Assembly (NCBI RefSeq): GCF_021389975.1
Contig: NZ_CP089981.1
Span: 3,807,501 to 3,871,500, forward strand
Reading direction: 5' to 3'
Length of the DNA: 64,000 bases
From: Fulvivirga ulvae
Lineage (GTDB): Bacteria; Bacteroidota; Bacteroidia; Cytophagales; Cyclobacteriaceae
The notes below the pieces were generated by a model. That model searched no databases and was not told where the DNA came from. It saw nothing but the letters and a program-made list of their open reading frames with translations. Below are positions 8,074-16,365 of this stretch, piece by piece. Position numbers and translations under genes: made by a program. Numbering within the stretch: position 1 is the first letter of the stretch; each line of letters starts with the position of its first letter.

Positions 8074-10032
8074 ATGAAGTTCTTCTTATTGAGTAAACTA
8101 TTGTTTTTGGCTGTCTTTGCATACGGTCAAATTACACCCAGAATAATTGATAAAATTAGTAAGGAGCCTATTTCTGGTGCGAATATAACGCTTCATGGAT
8201 CTACCATTGAGACAACAACTAATTATCTTGGATATTTTCAACTTGACGTCGCTGCAGGAAGTAAATTAACTATCTCTCATCCTAGCTTTGTAACGAGCGA
8301 AGTGATAGTGCCTGCTGAAAGTGCTACATTTCTTATTGCACTTAATCGAAAGCACTATAATTTGGGAGGTATATCTATTGATTTATTCCCTATGGATCCT
8401 GAGACAAGCACTTTAACAATTGAAAATGAAGTTACGGATTCTAAAGAATATACTCAGTATGAATCTGATTGGAGTAGCTTTTACATTGACTATGGAAATG
8501 CAATTATTAATCACCCTGACTTTCAAAAACTTGAAAAAAGTTTTATGGTTAATATCTTATTTACTGTAGACGAAAAAGGTAAGGTAGAAAACATTAGTGT
8601 CTTAAATTCTGATGCCTCTTATCAGGAGGAGTCCGATGAATATGTCAATATTTTAAAGTCTTCTTTGGTTGAATTAAATAAATGGATTCCTGCAACATTG
8701 AACAAAGTTCCTATTTCTCAATCTTTTGAACTTGAAGTTTCTAGAAATAAAGAAGTATTTATGATAGTTGAGGAGCCAGCCTCCCCAATAGGAGGTTATG
8801 AGTCCCTTTATAATTATATTAATTCCAATCTGCAGTACCCTCATGAAGCTCGGAAAGTGGGGATTGAGGGCAAGTTGAGGGTTAGTTTTGTGGTTGATAA
8901 AGATGGAGGAATAACCGACATCGAAGTGGTAAAGGGCCTAGGTTTTGGATGTGATCTGGAAGCAATTAGGTTATTGAAAGAAGGCCCTAAATGGTATCCA
9001 CCCTATCAACGAGGAAAACCTGTAAAGCAAAGAATCATTTTACCAATTACCTTTAACTTAGCTCATGTTAACTCAAGCAGAAAAATTTCTTTTAAAGATT
9101 ATCTTTCCTACAGAATACGATATCCTCGAGAGGCCAGAAAAGCTGGAGTAGAGGGGACACTCTATGCTGTGTTTGAGATCAGCGAGAGTTATGAAATAAA
9201 AAGCTTAGAAATATTGAATGATATTGGTTTTGGATGTGGTGCTGAAGTGAAAATGGTTATTAATTCTTTGCCTACTGATTTAATTGCTGAAAAATTTAGG
9301 TCTAACCAGTTAAATATTTTACCTGTAGCATTTGGAATAAACCAATACCCGAAAAAAGTGGAGGGTGTGAAAATTCCTGAAGGGAAGAGACTAGAGGAAG
9401 TTGTAGTGATTGAAGAAGACGTGTATAGACCTTTGATGTCCAGTGGAGCAGTAGGAATTCGTTTAAATTCAGGAAAAAAACAGCCCACATCAATTAAAGA
9501 CGCTATAGAGAATGATCCGGCAATGCAAAGATTGTCCTTGGTTAATAAGAATCTAGATTCTGTTGATCCAGAGATAAATAAATTGAGAAGACTGTTATTC
9601 TTAGATTTGGAGGGTAATAATATAACACAATTACCAGATGAAATTTTAGAGTTGGACCGATTGCAGGAATTGTATCTTCCTGATAATCGAATTACTAATC
9701 TACCTGAAGAGTTTCATTTACTTTCATCTCTCAAAGTTTTGGGACTGGCATCAAATCAATTGTCAGGGTTTCCTTCTCAGCTTACACGAATGTCTAAACT
9801 GGAGGTTCTTGATCTAAGTGGAAATGATATTTCTGAAATTCCAAAAGAGGTTGGTAATCTTAAGAAGCTTAGGATCTTGGTGTTGAATAATAATAATATT
9901 AAGGCGTTGCCTTCCGATATGTCCGAATTAAAAAAATTGGAGAAGCTCTTTCTGATTGGCAATGAATTAAGCCCAATGCAAATAGAGGTTATTAAAGATA
10001 ATTTGAAAAGGACGGATGTTATTGTAGAATAA
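8074..10032 (+). CDS. Carboxypeptidase-regulatory / TonB-C / leucine-rich-repeat fusion protein
   Basis: This 652-residue protein begins with a signal peptide (residues 1-18, ending AYGQ). A carboxypeptidase-D regulatory-like beta domain follows (about 20-90, with ISGANITLHGSTIETTTNYL). Then come three TonB C-terminal-like modules (about 150-225, 240-330 and 335-420). The second and third share the pattern YPxEARKxGxEGxL and FVVDKDG or an equivalent. The C-terminal part (about 480-650) is a run of leucine-rich repeats of the form LxxLxxLxLxxNxIxxLP. The gene is noticeably AT-rich in codon choice and is bracketed by R1 repeats. It is probably a periplasmic or envelope protein; its partner is unknown. 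Confidence 0.8.
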   Translation: MKFFLLSKLLFLAVFAYGQITPRIIDKISKEPISGANITLHGSTIETTTNYLGYFQLDVAAGSKLTISHPSFVTSEVIVPAESATFLIALNRKHYNLGGISIDLFPMDPETSTLTIENEVTDSKEYTQYESDWSSFYIDYGNAIINHPDFQKLEKSFMVNILFTVDEKGKVENISVLNSDASYQEESDEYVNILKSSLVELNKWIPATLNKVPISQSFELEVSRNKEVFMIVEEPASPIGGYESLYNYINSNLQYPHEARKVGIEGKLRVSFVVDKDGGITDIEVVKGLGFGCDLEAIRLLKEGPKWYPPYQRGKPVKQRIILPITFNLAHVNSSRKISFKDYLSYRIRYPREARKAGVEGTLYAVFEISESYEIKSLEILNDIGFGCGAEVKMVINSLPTDLIAEKFRSNQLNILPVAFGINQYPKKVEGVKIPEGKRLEEVVVIEEDVYRPLMSSGAVGIRLNSGKKQPTSIKDAIENDPAMQRLSLVNKNLDSVDPEINKLRRLLFLDLEGNNITQLPDEILELDRLQELYLPDNRITNLPEEFHLLSSLKVLGLASNQLSGFPSQLTRMSKLEVLDLSGNDISEIPKEVGNLKKLRILVLNNNNIKALPSDMSELKKLEKLFLIGNELSPMQIEVIKDNLKRTDVIVE

Positions 10033-10084
10033 GGATCCTAATTAATGTATTTCAGAAAGCCAAAACACTGCTCAGCTTCAGAAC

Positions 10085-10151
10085 CCCTGAATATTTTCTA
10101 TGAAGTTTGGTATTAATATCAGAGTGCAATACAGAAAATTTCAGGGTGACG
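10085..10151 (+). repeat. Dispersed palindromic repeat R1, copy 2
   Basis: Same arms as at 7636-7711 (CCCTGAATATTTTCT and AGAAAATTTCAGGG, ending GGGTGACG). It begins 53 bases after the LRR gene's stop codon. Confidence 0.8.
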
Positions 10152-10195
10152 ATTAGTGTTTTTAGTGTATTAAATATCATCCTCGCGCCCCACCA

Positions 10196-10343
10196 CGTTA
10201 TCCCGGACGACCCCGATAATAATCAGGGGAAGATGCGGGATCCCGTGATTAAGTGTGCCATAGAAGGTTTATGCACTCCCTATGCTCTGAGCGATTTCGA
10301 ATATTTTTCACTGCACTTGCAAAAAAAATCCAGAATGACACAT
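10196..10343 (+). repeat. Composite repeat R2 plus degenerate R1
   Basis: The unit starts CGTTATCCCGGACGACCCC, contains a hairpin-forming GGGGAAGATGCGGGATCCC segment, then GTGATTAAG and a degraded R1 (GAATATTTTT ... AATCCAGAATGACA). Its ends, CGTTATCC and GAATGACA, are degenerate forms of the CGTCATCC / GGGTGACG inverted ends of intact units. It ends 11 bases before the broken GIY-YIG gene. Confidence 0.65.
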
Positions 10344-10354
10344 TAGCTTTAAAA

Positions 10355-10655
10355 ATGGCAAAGGGGAGGATATATTTACATTGTAAGCAATAGACATAGG
10401 ACAGTACTGTATATCGGTGTTACATCGAATTTATCAGCAAGAGCCTATGAACATAAGCACGGCTATGGAGCCTCGTTTGCTAAAAAATATAACTGTACTG
10501 ACGTCATCTATTTTGAATGTTTTCCAACAATCGAAGAAGCCATTGAAAGAGAGAAGCAGCTCAAAAACTGGAGGAGGCAATGGAAGGAAGATCTCATTAG
10601 AAAAAGTAATCCGGAGATGAAGGATCTTTATGACGAGGTAGAGGAGCTTAAATAG
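10355..10655 (+). pseudogene. GIY-YIG nuclease, frameshifted next to its start codon
   Basis: From 10356 an open frame of 99 codons reads GGYIYIVSN ... TVLYIGVTSNLSARAYEHK ... EEAIEREKQLKNWRRQWK and closes at TAG 10653-10655. It has the GIY and YIG strands, the conserved Arg and the Glu of a small UPF0213-type GIY-YIG protein. The frame has no start codon: a TAA at 10350-10352 precedes it. The natural start, ATG at 10355 (ATGGCAAAGG), is one base out of frame. Removing one G from the GGGG run at 10363-10366 would restore Met-Ala-Lys-Gly-Gly-Tyr. It is either a fresh frameshift, a sequencing error in a G run, or slippage-controlled. Palindromic repeats flank it on both sides. Confidence 0.8.
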
Positions 10656-10678
10656 CGCGGTAATCCTATCCCTCCCCA

Positions 10679-10726
10679 CGTCACCCCGGCCGCAGTGCAA
10701 CGAAGAGCCGGGATCCCGTGATTAAG
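10679..10726 (+). repeat. Dispersed palindromic repeat R2, copy 2
   Basis: It runs from CGTCACCCCGG to GAGCCGGGATCCCGTGATTA. It begins 23 bases after the stop codon of the GIY-YIG remnant, in the same orientation as the copy upstream of that gene. Confidence 0.7.
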
Positions 10727-10923
10727 AGCTCCACAGATGGTTCAAGCACTATCCAGCTCCAGGAGACCCTACTTCCGAGCAGATGTCTTTCGAAGAGGAC
10801 TCCGCGGCATTTTAACTGCATACATTTGACATTATGCAGATTATGCTTGATAGTGCCCTTAACTCCAAGCTCTCATGAGTAAGTCTGCAGTCGAAGGCTC
10901 AAACACTGCGCAACTCCGGGAGA

Positions 10924-10991
10924 CCCTGAATATTTTCTATAAAGCTTGGTAGTAGTATTTAGCGCACCAAAAAGAAAATTTCAGGGTGACG
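10924..10991 (+). repeat. Dispersed palindromic repeat R1, copy 3
   Basis: CCCTGAATATTTTCT pairs with AGAAAATTTCAGGG and the unit ends GGGTGACG. It is preceded by the AAACACTGC tail that links R2 to R1 in complete units. Confidence 0.8.
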
Positions 10992-11046
10992 ATCAAGAAG
11001 TGTTTTTAGTACCATGAATAACCATCTCAATCACCCAACCCCACCA

Positions 11047-11211
11047 CGTCATCCCGGACGACCCCGATAATAATCGGGGGGAAGAGCCGGGATCCCGTGA
11101 TTAATTGTACAACATGAGGTTTATGCATTGCCCCGATTTGGGAGACCCTGAATAATTTCTATGAAGTTTGGTAGTAATATTCCGAGCACAATACTGGGAA
11201 TTTCGCGATGA
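11047..11211 (+). repeat. Complete R2-R1 composite repeat
   Basis: This is the cleanest composite. R2 (CGTCATCCCGGACGACCCC ... GAGCCGGGATCCCGTGA) is joined by the linker GATTAA ... GGTTTATGCATTGCCCCGA to a degenerate R1 (CCCTGAATAATTTCT ... GGGAATTTCGCGATGA). The AraC gene starts 27 bases further on. Confidence 0.7.
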
Positions 11212-11238
11212 TAAACAAATAAGCTAATTTTAAACCTC

Positions 11239-12108
11239 ATGAAGCATATCAAATTCAATAAGACCATATGCGGGGTAGACTTCCTGCTGAATGTCCTTGA
11301 GTTTAATAATGATAAAAGCAGTGGGTTATTTAGTGAGGTGCAGTCTACTGATTTCTTTCAAATCATCTTCATCAAAGAAGCAAGAGGCAGGTTACTGTTG
11401 AATGAAAGTGAGATCAATGTCTCTGACAACTCCATTATCTTCATTTCTCAATTCCAAAAGTACCAGTGGAAAATAGATTCAGGAAGCAGCTTTAGGGCAC
11501 ACGTGCTGGTATTTCAGGAAGATTTCCTGAATGAGTTCTTTGCTGATAAATATTTCAGCTATCGTCTGCTTTACTTTTATCAAACACAATACCCCCTCCA
11601 TATGGAGGTTGAGGATGCTGAGCGATCCGCCTGTCTGGAGCAACTTTCAAAGATCAAGGAAGAGCTTGTATGTCCGAAAAGTGATAGTGCCCATCTTATA
11701 CGGTCAATGCTCTATTACATGCTCATCAGTTTGAACAGGAGGTATGCTGAAAAATATAAAGTAGAGCCTGCTATAACACAGGATAATATTGCCTATGAGT
11801 TTAGAAAACTTGTGGAAGAACATATTTATTCCAAACAAAGGATAGAAGACTATACCACTTTAATGGGTGTTAGCAGGATTACCCTTAACAAGTTGGTCAA
11901 AGCCCAATTCAATGTTACAGCTTCCGATTTTATCAAGTCCCGGCTTATTTTCGAAATAAAGATGAAGCTGATCTATACCTCACTGACTATAGCTCAAATA
12001 GCTTCCGGGCTGAATTTCTCTGAGCCCAACCATTTGTCTCGGCTGTTTAAGAACAGGGAAGGAATTACACCCGTGCAGTTTCGAGAAGATTATCAAAATG
12101 GTATTTAA
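11239..12108 (+). CDS. AraC-family transcriptional regulator
   Basis: The 289-residue protein has an N-terminal cupin-like effector domain (about 15-150) and a C-terminal AraC/XylS double helix-turn-helix (about 185-285). Key segments are YTTLMGVSRITLNKLVKAQF in the first HTH and IAQIASGLNFSEPNHLSRLF in the second. Such two-domain AraC proteins usually respond to a small ligand. The MBL-fold hydrolase gene starts about 140 bases downstream on the same strand and is the natural candidate target. Confidence 0.88.
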   Translation: MKHIKFNKTICGVDFLLNVLEFNNDKSSGLFSEVQSTDFFQIIFIKEARGRLLLNESEINVSDNSIIFISQFQKYQWKIDSGSSFRAHVLVFQEDFLNEFFADKYFSYRLLYFYQTQYPLHMEVEDAERSACLEQLSKIKEELVCPKSDSAHLIRSMLYYMLISLNRRYAEKYKVEPAITQDNIAYEFRKLVEEHIYSKQRIEDYTTLMGVSRITLNKLVKAQFNVTASDFIKSRLIFEIKMKLIYTSLTIAQIASGLNFSEPNHLSRLFKNREGITPVQFREDYQNGI

Positions 12109-12250
12109 TAACCCGTGACTGGTAGTTTTCGATTGTCTGTTAAATAGAACCTTTGCGTAAGCCATTGATCAAAGGCGAGGTACTATTTAATCATCCATTT
12201 ACATGTAATGGCCTAATACTGGCTGACATGTGAATCAAAAACAGACAGAC

Positions 12251-13006
12251 ATGCAAAAGACAGAAATTCAACTCATCAGAAATGCAACCTTAAAAATTAA
12301 ATATGCTGGTAAAACTTTTTTGGTAGACCCTGCACTCGGTGCAAAGCATAGCTTCAGATCATTTGTAGAGCCAGATAAAAACCTTAATCCAACGGTAGGC
12401 CTGCCCATGAGAGTGGAAGATGCGGTAGCCGGTGTCGATGCCATTTTACTAACCCATACACACCCCGATCATTTTGATGCCGCAGCGGCAGAAATACTGG
12501 ATAAGCATTTGCCCTTTTATCTGGCACCTGTAGATGCTGTTACAGTACAAAAAGCAGGTTTTCAGAATATTGAAATCATAGAGGATAAGAGGACATGGGA
12601 GAGCATTACCATTACAAGAACAGGTGGGAAACATGGCCCTGAGGAAAAATTGGAAATGCTTGGTGAAGTGGCAGGCTTTGTTCTAGAGGCAGAGGGTTAT
12701 CCAACTGTTTATATCATCGGAGACTGCATTTGGGATGCAGAGATTGAGAACAATCTCAAAACCATTAATCCGGATATTGTAATCACCAATTCAGGAGGAG
12801 CTATGTTCATGGGACAAACCAGAATTTTAATGGATGAAGAAGAGACCATTAAAGTAGCTAAGGCTGTTCCTAATGCTACAGTTATAGCAGTCCACATGGA
12901 GGCTTTGGATCATTGTAAGGTGACCAGGGAGTCATTAAAGGCTGCTGCTATTGCAGCTGGTGCGGATGTTTTGGTTCCGGGGGATGGGGAAGTTGTGAGG
13001 GGGTAG
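12251..13006 (+). CDS. MBL-fold metallo-hydrolase (UlaG-like)
   Basis: The metallo-beta-lactamase fold signature LLTHTHPDHFD (HxHxDH metal site) is clear, with further metal-site segments GGKHGPE, YIIGDCIWDAE and AVHMEALDHC. The length of about 250 residues suits the stand-alone UlaG/YtnP-type hydrolases, which open lactones or hydrolyse phosphoesters. The ATG at 12251 is preferred over an in-frame GTG at 12230, because the fold begins immediately after it. It follows an AraC regulator on the same strand. The substrate is not known. Confidence 0.85.
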   Translation: MQKTEIQLIRNATLKIKYAGKTFLVDPALGAKHSFRSFVEPDKNLNPTVGLPMRVEDAVAGVDAILLTHTHPDHFDAAAAEILDKHLPFYLAPVDAVTVQKAGFQNIEIIEDKRTWESITITRTGGKHGPEEKLEMLGEVAGFVLEAEGYPTVYIIGDCIWDAEIENNLKTINPDIVITNSGGAMFMGQTRILMDEEETIKVAKAVPNATVIAVHMEALDHCKVTRESLKAAAIAAGADVLVPGDGEVVRG

Positions 13007-13129
13007 GTGATACGATTCAGGTATGGCTAAGGTTGATATCTATGTATTACATCTGTTGAGTTGTTTGCTTTGACTCTTTTGGGTTTGTACTTTTATTGTA
13101 AGGAATTTAATTCAGTGGTGTAGATAAGA

Positions 13130-13438
13130 ATGTACACAGAATACATAATTGACGGAGCGAAATTCAAATCCAAAAATGGATTTTACAATTACATTGAAAA
13201 GCATTTTACTCAAGGTCTTAGTTTTAAAATAGGAAGAAATCTCAATGCTTTTCAAGACGTTCTTAGTGGAGGCTTCGGGATGTACAGTTGTGATGAACCC
13301 ATAACAGTCACATGGAAAAACCTGACCAAAAGTAAGGAACATTTAGATTCTAAATTTCTCTATTCTGTTTTAGTTATATTGACATCGACGGAAGGTGTGA
13401 CCTTTAGACAATTTGATCATGGCATTAGCCTTGATTAA
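13130..13438 (+). CDS. Barstar-family protein (RNase inhibitor-like)
   Basis: The 102-residue protein follows the barstar plan. There is an N-terminal strand and helix (YIIDGAKFKSKNGFYNYIEK), then the GRNLNAFQDVLSGGFG segment, the counterpart of the G-x-NLDALWDCLTG inhibitory loop, and a WKNLTKSKEHL helix. Barstar proteins block barnase-type RNases by binding their active site. No barnase or other RNase toxin gene is nearby, so this is an orphan immunity gene. The next ORF on the same strand, starting 36 bases after its stop, is of unknown function. Confidence 0.75.
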   Translation: MYTEYIIDGAKFKSKNGFYNYIEKHFTQGLSFKIGRNLNAFQDVLSGGFGMYSCDEPITVTWKNLTKSKEHLDSKFLYSVLVILTSTEGVTFRQFDHGISLD

Positions 13439-13474
13439 ATGATGTGAGGAAGGTTATTGCAAGAGGATTTCGAC

Positions 13475-13717
13475 ATGATGTTACAAAAGAATAAAAGATT
13501 GTTGGTATTCATGAGGTTTAAAATAATAGTAGGTTTATTGACCCTTGCTTTTGTTCTCTCATCATTTCAGAGACAAAATGATGAATTTTTAACACTTAAG
13601 AAGGGGTATTATAAATTTCCTAATGTGCCTCATGTTACAACATTTTATTATGTAAATGGAAGAAAAATAGCTTTTTATAGAATGAACCAGAATCAGGTAA
13701 ATTCTGTAAAAATATAG
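13475..13717 (+). CDS. Small membrane-anchored hypothetical protein
   Basis: An ATG at 13475 (a TTG at 13457 is also in frame) gives about 80 residues. There is one hydrophobic segment (IIVGLLTLAFVLSSF) and a short tail containing FPNVPHVTTFYYVNGRKIAF. It closely follows the barstar gene. The abrupt C-terminus close to a repeat suggests it could be a truncated gene. Not recognised. Confidence 0.4.
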   Translation: MMLQKNKRLLVFMRFKIIVGLLTLAFVLSSFQRQNDEFLTLKKGYYKFPNVPHVTTFYYVNGRKIAFYRMNQNQVNSVKI

Positions 13718-13808
13718 CAAGAATAATAAAGAAGAATTCTACAAAGAGTAAAGCACAACTGATTAAGAAGTACAACCGAAGGTTCAAGCACTGCCCCGAT
13801 TCGGGAGA

Positions 13809-13877
13809 TCCTGAATATTTTCTATGAAGTCTGGTATTACCTTTTGAGTGTACGAGGTAGAAAATTTCAGGATGACG
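13809..13877 (+). repeat. Dispersed palindromic repeat R1, copy 5
   Basis: TCCTGAATATTTTCT and AGAAAATTTCAGGA form the arms. Both arms carry the same compensating change relative to other copies (CCCTG to TCCTG and CAGGG to CAGGA), so pairing is kept. It follows an R2-type tail (GATTAAG ... TTCAAGCACTGCCCCGA) and lies just after the argH stop codon, where it could end transcription. Confidence 0.8.
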
Positions 13878-13892
13878 GGACAAAAAACAGCT

Positions 13893-15176
13893 CTACCCCA
13901 AAGCCTCCCTCATTTTCCCTTTAATCTCCTCATTACATAAATTCCCAATACTGCCCTCATGGGTATGCTTCACCTCTTTATCAGGTGCATAAGCTCCGGA
14001 CTGAACGGCCTGTCCCACCTTTTGGTAAGCCTCGCGGAAAGGTAGTCCCGCAATGACTTCTTTATTAACTGACTCTACCGTGTATAAGTAGTCATATTTA
14101 GGATCGTCGATGGCTTTTTCGTTGATAATGATGTGTTGAAGCATATATTCAGAGATCTCCAGGCAGGATTTGAGGGTGAAAAGCGCTGAAAAAAGGCTTT
14201 CTTTTAAAATCTGAAAATCACGGTGATAGCCGCTGGGGAGGTTGTTGGTGATCATGATGAGTTCAGTGGGCAGGGCTTGTATTTTGTTGCATTTGGCCCG
14301 TACCAGTTCAAACACATCCGGGTTCTTCTTGTGAGGCATAATGCTGGAGCCAGTGGTCAGGTGATCAGGGAAGGTGATGAAACCAAAGTTTTGGCTCATG
14401 TAGAGGCAAACATCCATGGCCAGTTTGGATAGCGTACCGGCCGCGCTTGCCAGTCCAAAACTCATGGATTTTTCCAGTTTTCCGCGGCTCATCTGAGCGG
14501 CTACAGAATTGTATTTTAAGGTGGAAAATCCCATTTTCTCTGTCGTGGAGGTGCGGTTAATAGGGAAGGAGCTGCCATAACCTGCTGCTGAGCCAAGTGG
14601 GTTCTGATCTGCAATTTTGAATGTAGCATTGAGCAGGTGGATATCATCTATCAAGGACTCGGCATAGGCACCAAACCACAAGCCAAAAGACGAAGGCATA
14701 GCCACCTGAAAGTGAGTGTAGCCGGGAAGGAGAACATCTTTATGTTGTTCGCTTAGTGCAATCAGCCGGTCAAAAAGCTTGCTGATCAGTCCTTTAATCT
14801 CCTGGATCTCATCTCTGGCAAACAGGTGCAGGTCAACCAAAACCTGGTCATTTCTGGAACGTGCGGTATGGATCTTTTTACCTGCTTCACCCAGCTTTTC
14901 GGTAAGCAGGTGCTCTATTTTAGAGTGGACATCCTCAAAGTGAGCCTCTATTTCAAAAGAACCCTCTACAATCTGGTTTAAAATCAGGCTGATCTCTTTT
15001 TCAATGCCTTCAAGCTCCTCTGCTGATATTAACCCGATTTCCTTCAACATTTGCGCATGGGCGAGCGAACCCAGTGCATCATACTTGGCCAGGTGAAGGT
15101 CAAGTTCGCGGTCGTTGCCGACAGTAAAAGTTTCAATCTTTTTTTCTATGGTGTATCCTTTGTCCCAGAGTTTCAT
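13893..15176 (-). CDS. argH: Argininosuccinate lyase
   Basis: This enzyme of the fumarase/aspartase superfamily splits argininosuccinate into arginine and fumarate, the last step of arginine synthesis. The superfamily signature GSSIMPHKKNPD, the HTARSRNDQ segment and the LPGYTHFQVAMPSSFG segment are present. At 427 residues it is a little shorter than the usual 455-470, which is normal in this phylum. It is the last gene of the minus-strand arginine operon. One A-type repeat (15221-15297) separates it from the deacylase gene. Confidence 0.96.
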   Translation of the reverse strand: MKLWDKGYTIEKKIETFTVGNDRELDLHLAKYDALGSLAHAQMLKEIGLISAEELEGIEKEISLILNQIVEGSFEIEAHFEDVHSKIEHLLTEKLGEAGKKIHTARSRNDQVLVDLHLFARDEIQEIKGLISKLFDRLIALSEQHKDVLLPGYTHFQVAMPSSFGLWFGAYAESLIDDIHLLNATFKIADQNPLGSAAGYGSSFPINRTSTTEKMGFSTLKYNSVAAQMSRGKLEKSMSFGLASAAGTLSKLAMDVCLYMSQNFGFITFPDHLTTGSSIMPHKKNPDVFELVRAKCNKIQALPTELIMITNNLPSGYHRDFQILKESLFSALFTLKSCLEISEYMLQHIIINEKAIDDPKYDYLYTVESVNKEVIAGLPFREAYQKVGQAVQSGAYAPDKEVKHTHEGSIGNLCNEEIKGKMREALG

Positions 15177-15220
15177 TTTGTATTAGTTGATCTGTTTTTG
15201 ATATTATTTTCTGGACGGCT

Positions 15221-15297
15221 AACACCCCTGTAGTCCCCTCAAGGAGACAGTTGGAGCGGTGCCATCGATTTTAATACTGCTTTTGAATGGTTGCACA
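15221..15297 (+). repeat. Arginine-operon repeat A, copy 1
   Basis: It begins AACACCCCTGTAGTCCCCTC and continues with AAGGAGACAGTTGGAGCGG and GTGCCATCG ... TTAATACTGC ... GGTTGCACAA. It lies between the deacylase gene and argH. Unlike copies 2-4, no B half follows. Confidence 0.8.
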
Positions 15298-15305
15298 ATT
15301 TTTAA

Positions 15306-16361
15306 TTATATAATCAATCTCCCTAACAACTTCCTGTACAACTCAACACCCTCTTCAATTTCCTTAATATAAATAAATTCATCGGCAGTATGCGAGCGGG
15401 CAGAGTCACCAGGCCCCATTTTTATACTAGGGAACGGGATCAGTGCCTGGTCTGATAATGTTGGTGATCCATAAGTTTTGATATCCATCTCCTTAGCAAG
15501 CTTTACAACCGGATGATTTTTATCAATACCAGAAGGTTTCAAGCGCGTTGACCGTGCCTTTACGTCGCAACTGGTATGTACCTCTATAATTTCTAAAATG
15601 TCTTCATGGCTATAAGCATCTGTTACCCGAATATCGACCACAAAACTGCAAATGTCAGGCACCACATTATGTTGTGACCCTGCCTGGACTTGAGTGACAT
15701 TCATATGGATTGGTCCCAATGTCTCCGAGACTTTAGGGAATTGGAAATTTTCAAACCAGCTAATATCCTTTATGGCTTTGTATATGGCGTTTTCTCCTTC
15801 GTTTCTGGCAGCATGGCCTGCTTTTCCCTTGGCCGTACAGTCCAGTACCAGAAGTCCCTTTTCTGAAACGGCCATTTGCATGAGTGTAGGCTCACCTACG
15901 ATGGCCAGTTCCACCTGCCCCAGATCATGTAAAATGCTTTCTATTCCACCCTTGCCGGATATTTCCTCTTCGGCTGTAGCCGCCAGGATCAGGTTATGCG
16001 TTAAATTTTCATTTTTATAAAACGTCAGAAACGTGGCGATCAGGCTTACCAAAGGCCCGCCCGCGTCATTACTGCCCAATCCAAATAGTTTTCCATCAAC
16101 CACTTCCGCGGCAAATGGGTCTCTGGTATATCCTGCATTTGGCTTCACCGTATCATGATGAGAGTTTAAGAGAACGGTTGGTTTCCCTGGGTCATAATAC
16201 TTGTTTCTTGCCCATACATTATTGCCAGACCTTACTACAGCTACACCATATTGCTCAAGAAAAGTAGCAATAGCATCAGCTGTGGCTTCCTCTTCTCTTG
16301 ATAATGAAGGGATGGCAATTAATTTTTTAAGTAGTGATATGGCTTCTTGCGTGTAGTTCAT
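15306..16361 (-). CDS. argE: M20-family N-acyl-ornithine/citrulline deacylase
   Basis: The 351-residue zinc peptidase-like protein has the M20 motifs LLNSHHDTVKPN (metal His and Asp), GSNDAGGPL and TAEEEISGKGG (catalytic and metal Glu). In an operon with ArgF' and without ornithine transcarbamylase, its substrate should be N-acetyl- or N-succinyl-citrulline rather than acylornithine. That is inference from context; the fold alone does not decide it. Four bases separate it from argB upstream, so the two are co-translated or nearly so. Confidence 0.85.
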   Translation of the reverse strand: MNYTQEAISLLKKLIAIPSLSREEEATADAIATFLEQYGVAVVRSGNNVWARNKYYDPGKPTVLLNSHHDTVKPNAGYTRDPFAAEVVDGKLFGLGSNDAGGPLVSLIATFLTFYKNENLTHNLILAATAEEEISGKGGIESILHDLGQVELAIVGEPTLMQMAVSEKGLLVLDCTAKGKAGHAARNEGENAIYKAIKDISWFENFQFPKVSETLGPIHMNVTQVQAGSQHNVVPDICSFVVDIRVTDAYSHEDILEIIEVHTSCDVKARSTRLKPSGIDKNHPVVKLAKEMDIKTYGSPTLSDQALIPFPSIKMGPGDSARSHTADEFIYIKEIEEGVELYRKLLGRLII

Positions 16362-16365
16362 GGAT

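Larger units (their letters stand above)
10656..11238. other. Repeat-filled intergenic stretch
   Basis: Between the GIY-YIG remnant and the AraC gene lie R2 (10679-10726), a fragment of its tail, R1 (10924-10991), and a full R2-R1 unit (11047-11211). No coding sequence was recognised. Confidence 0.7.

Noticed and set aside
10107..10346. 79-codon ORF across the repeats near 10.1-10.3 kb
   Set aside because: It is made almost wholly of R1 and R2 repeat sequence, so it is not a gene.
10417..10620. 67-codon ORF overlapping the GIY-YIG remnant
   Set aside because: It is a shadow in another frame of the GIY-YIG coding sequence, which has the clear family motifs.
10085..13877. R1/R2 repeats as a CRISPR array
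   Set aside because: Units are few, imperfect, of irregular spacing, each with its own internal hairpin, and no cas gene is present.
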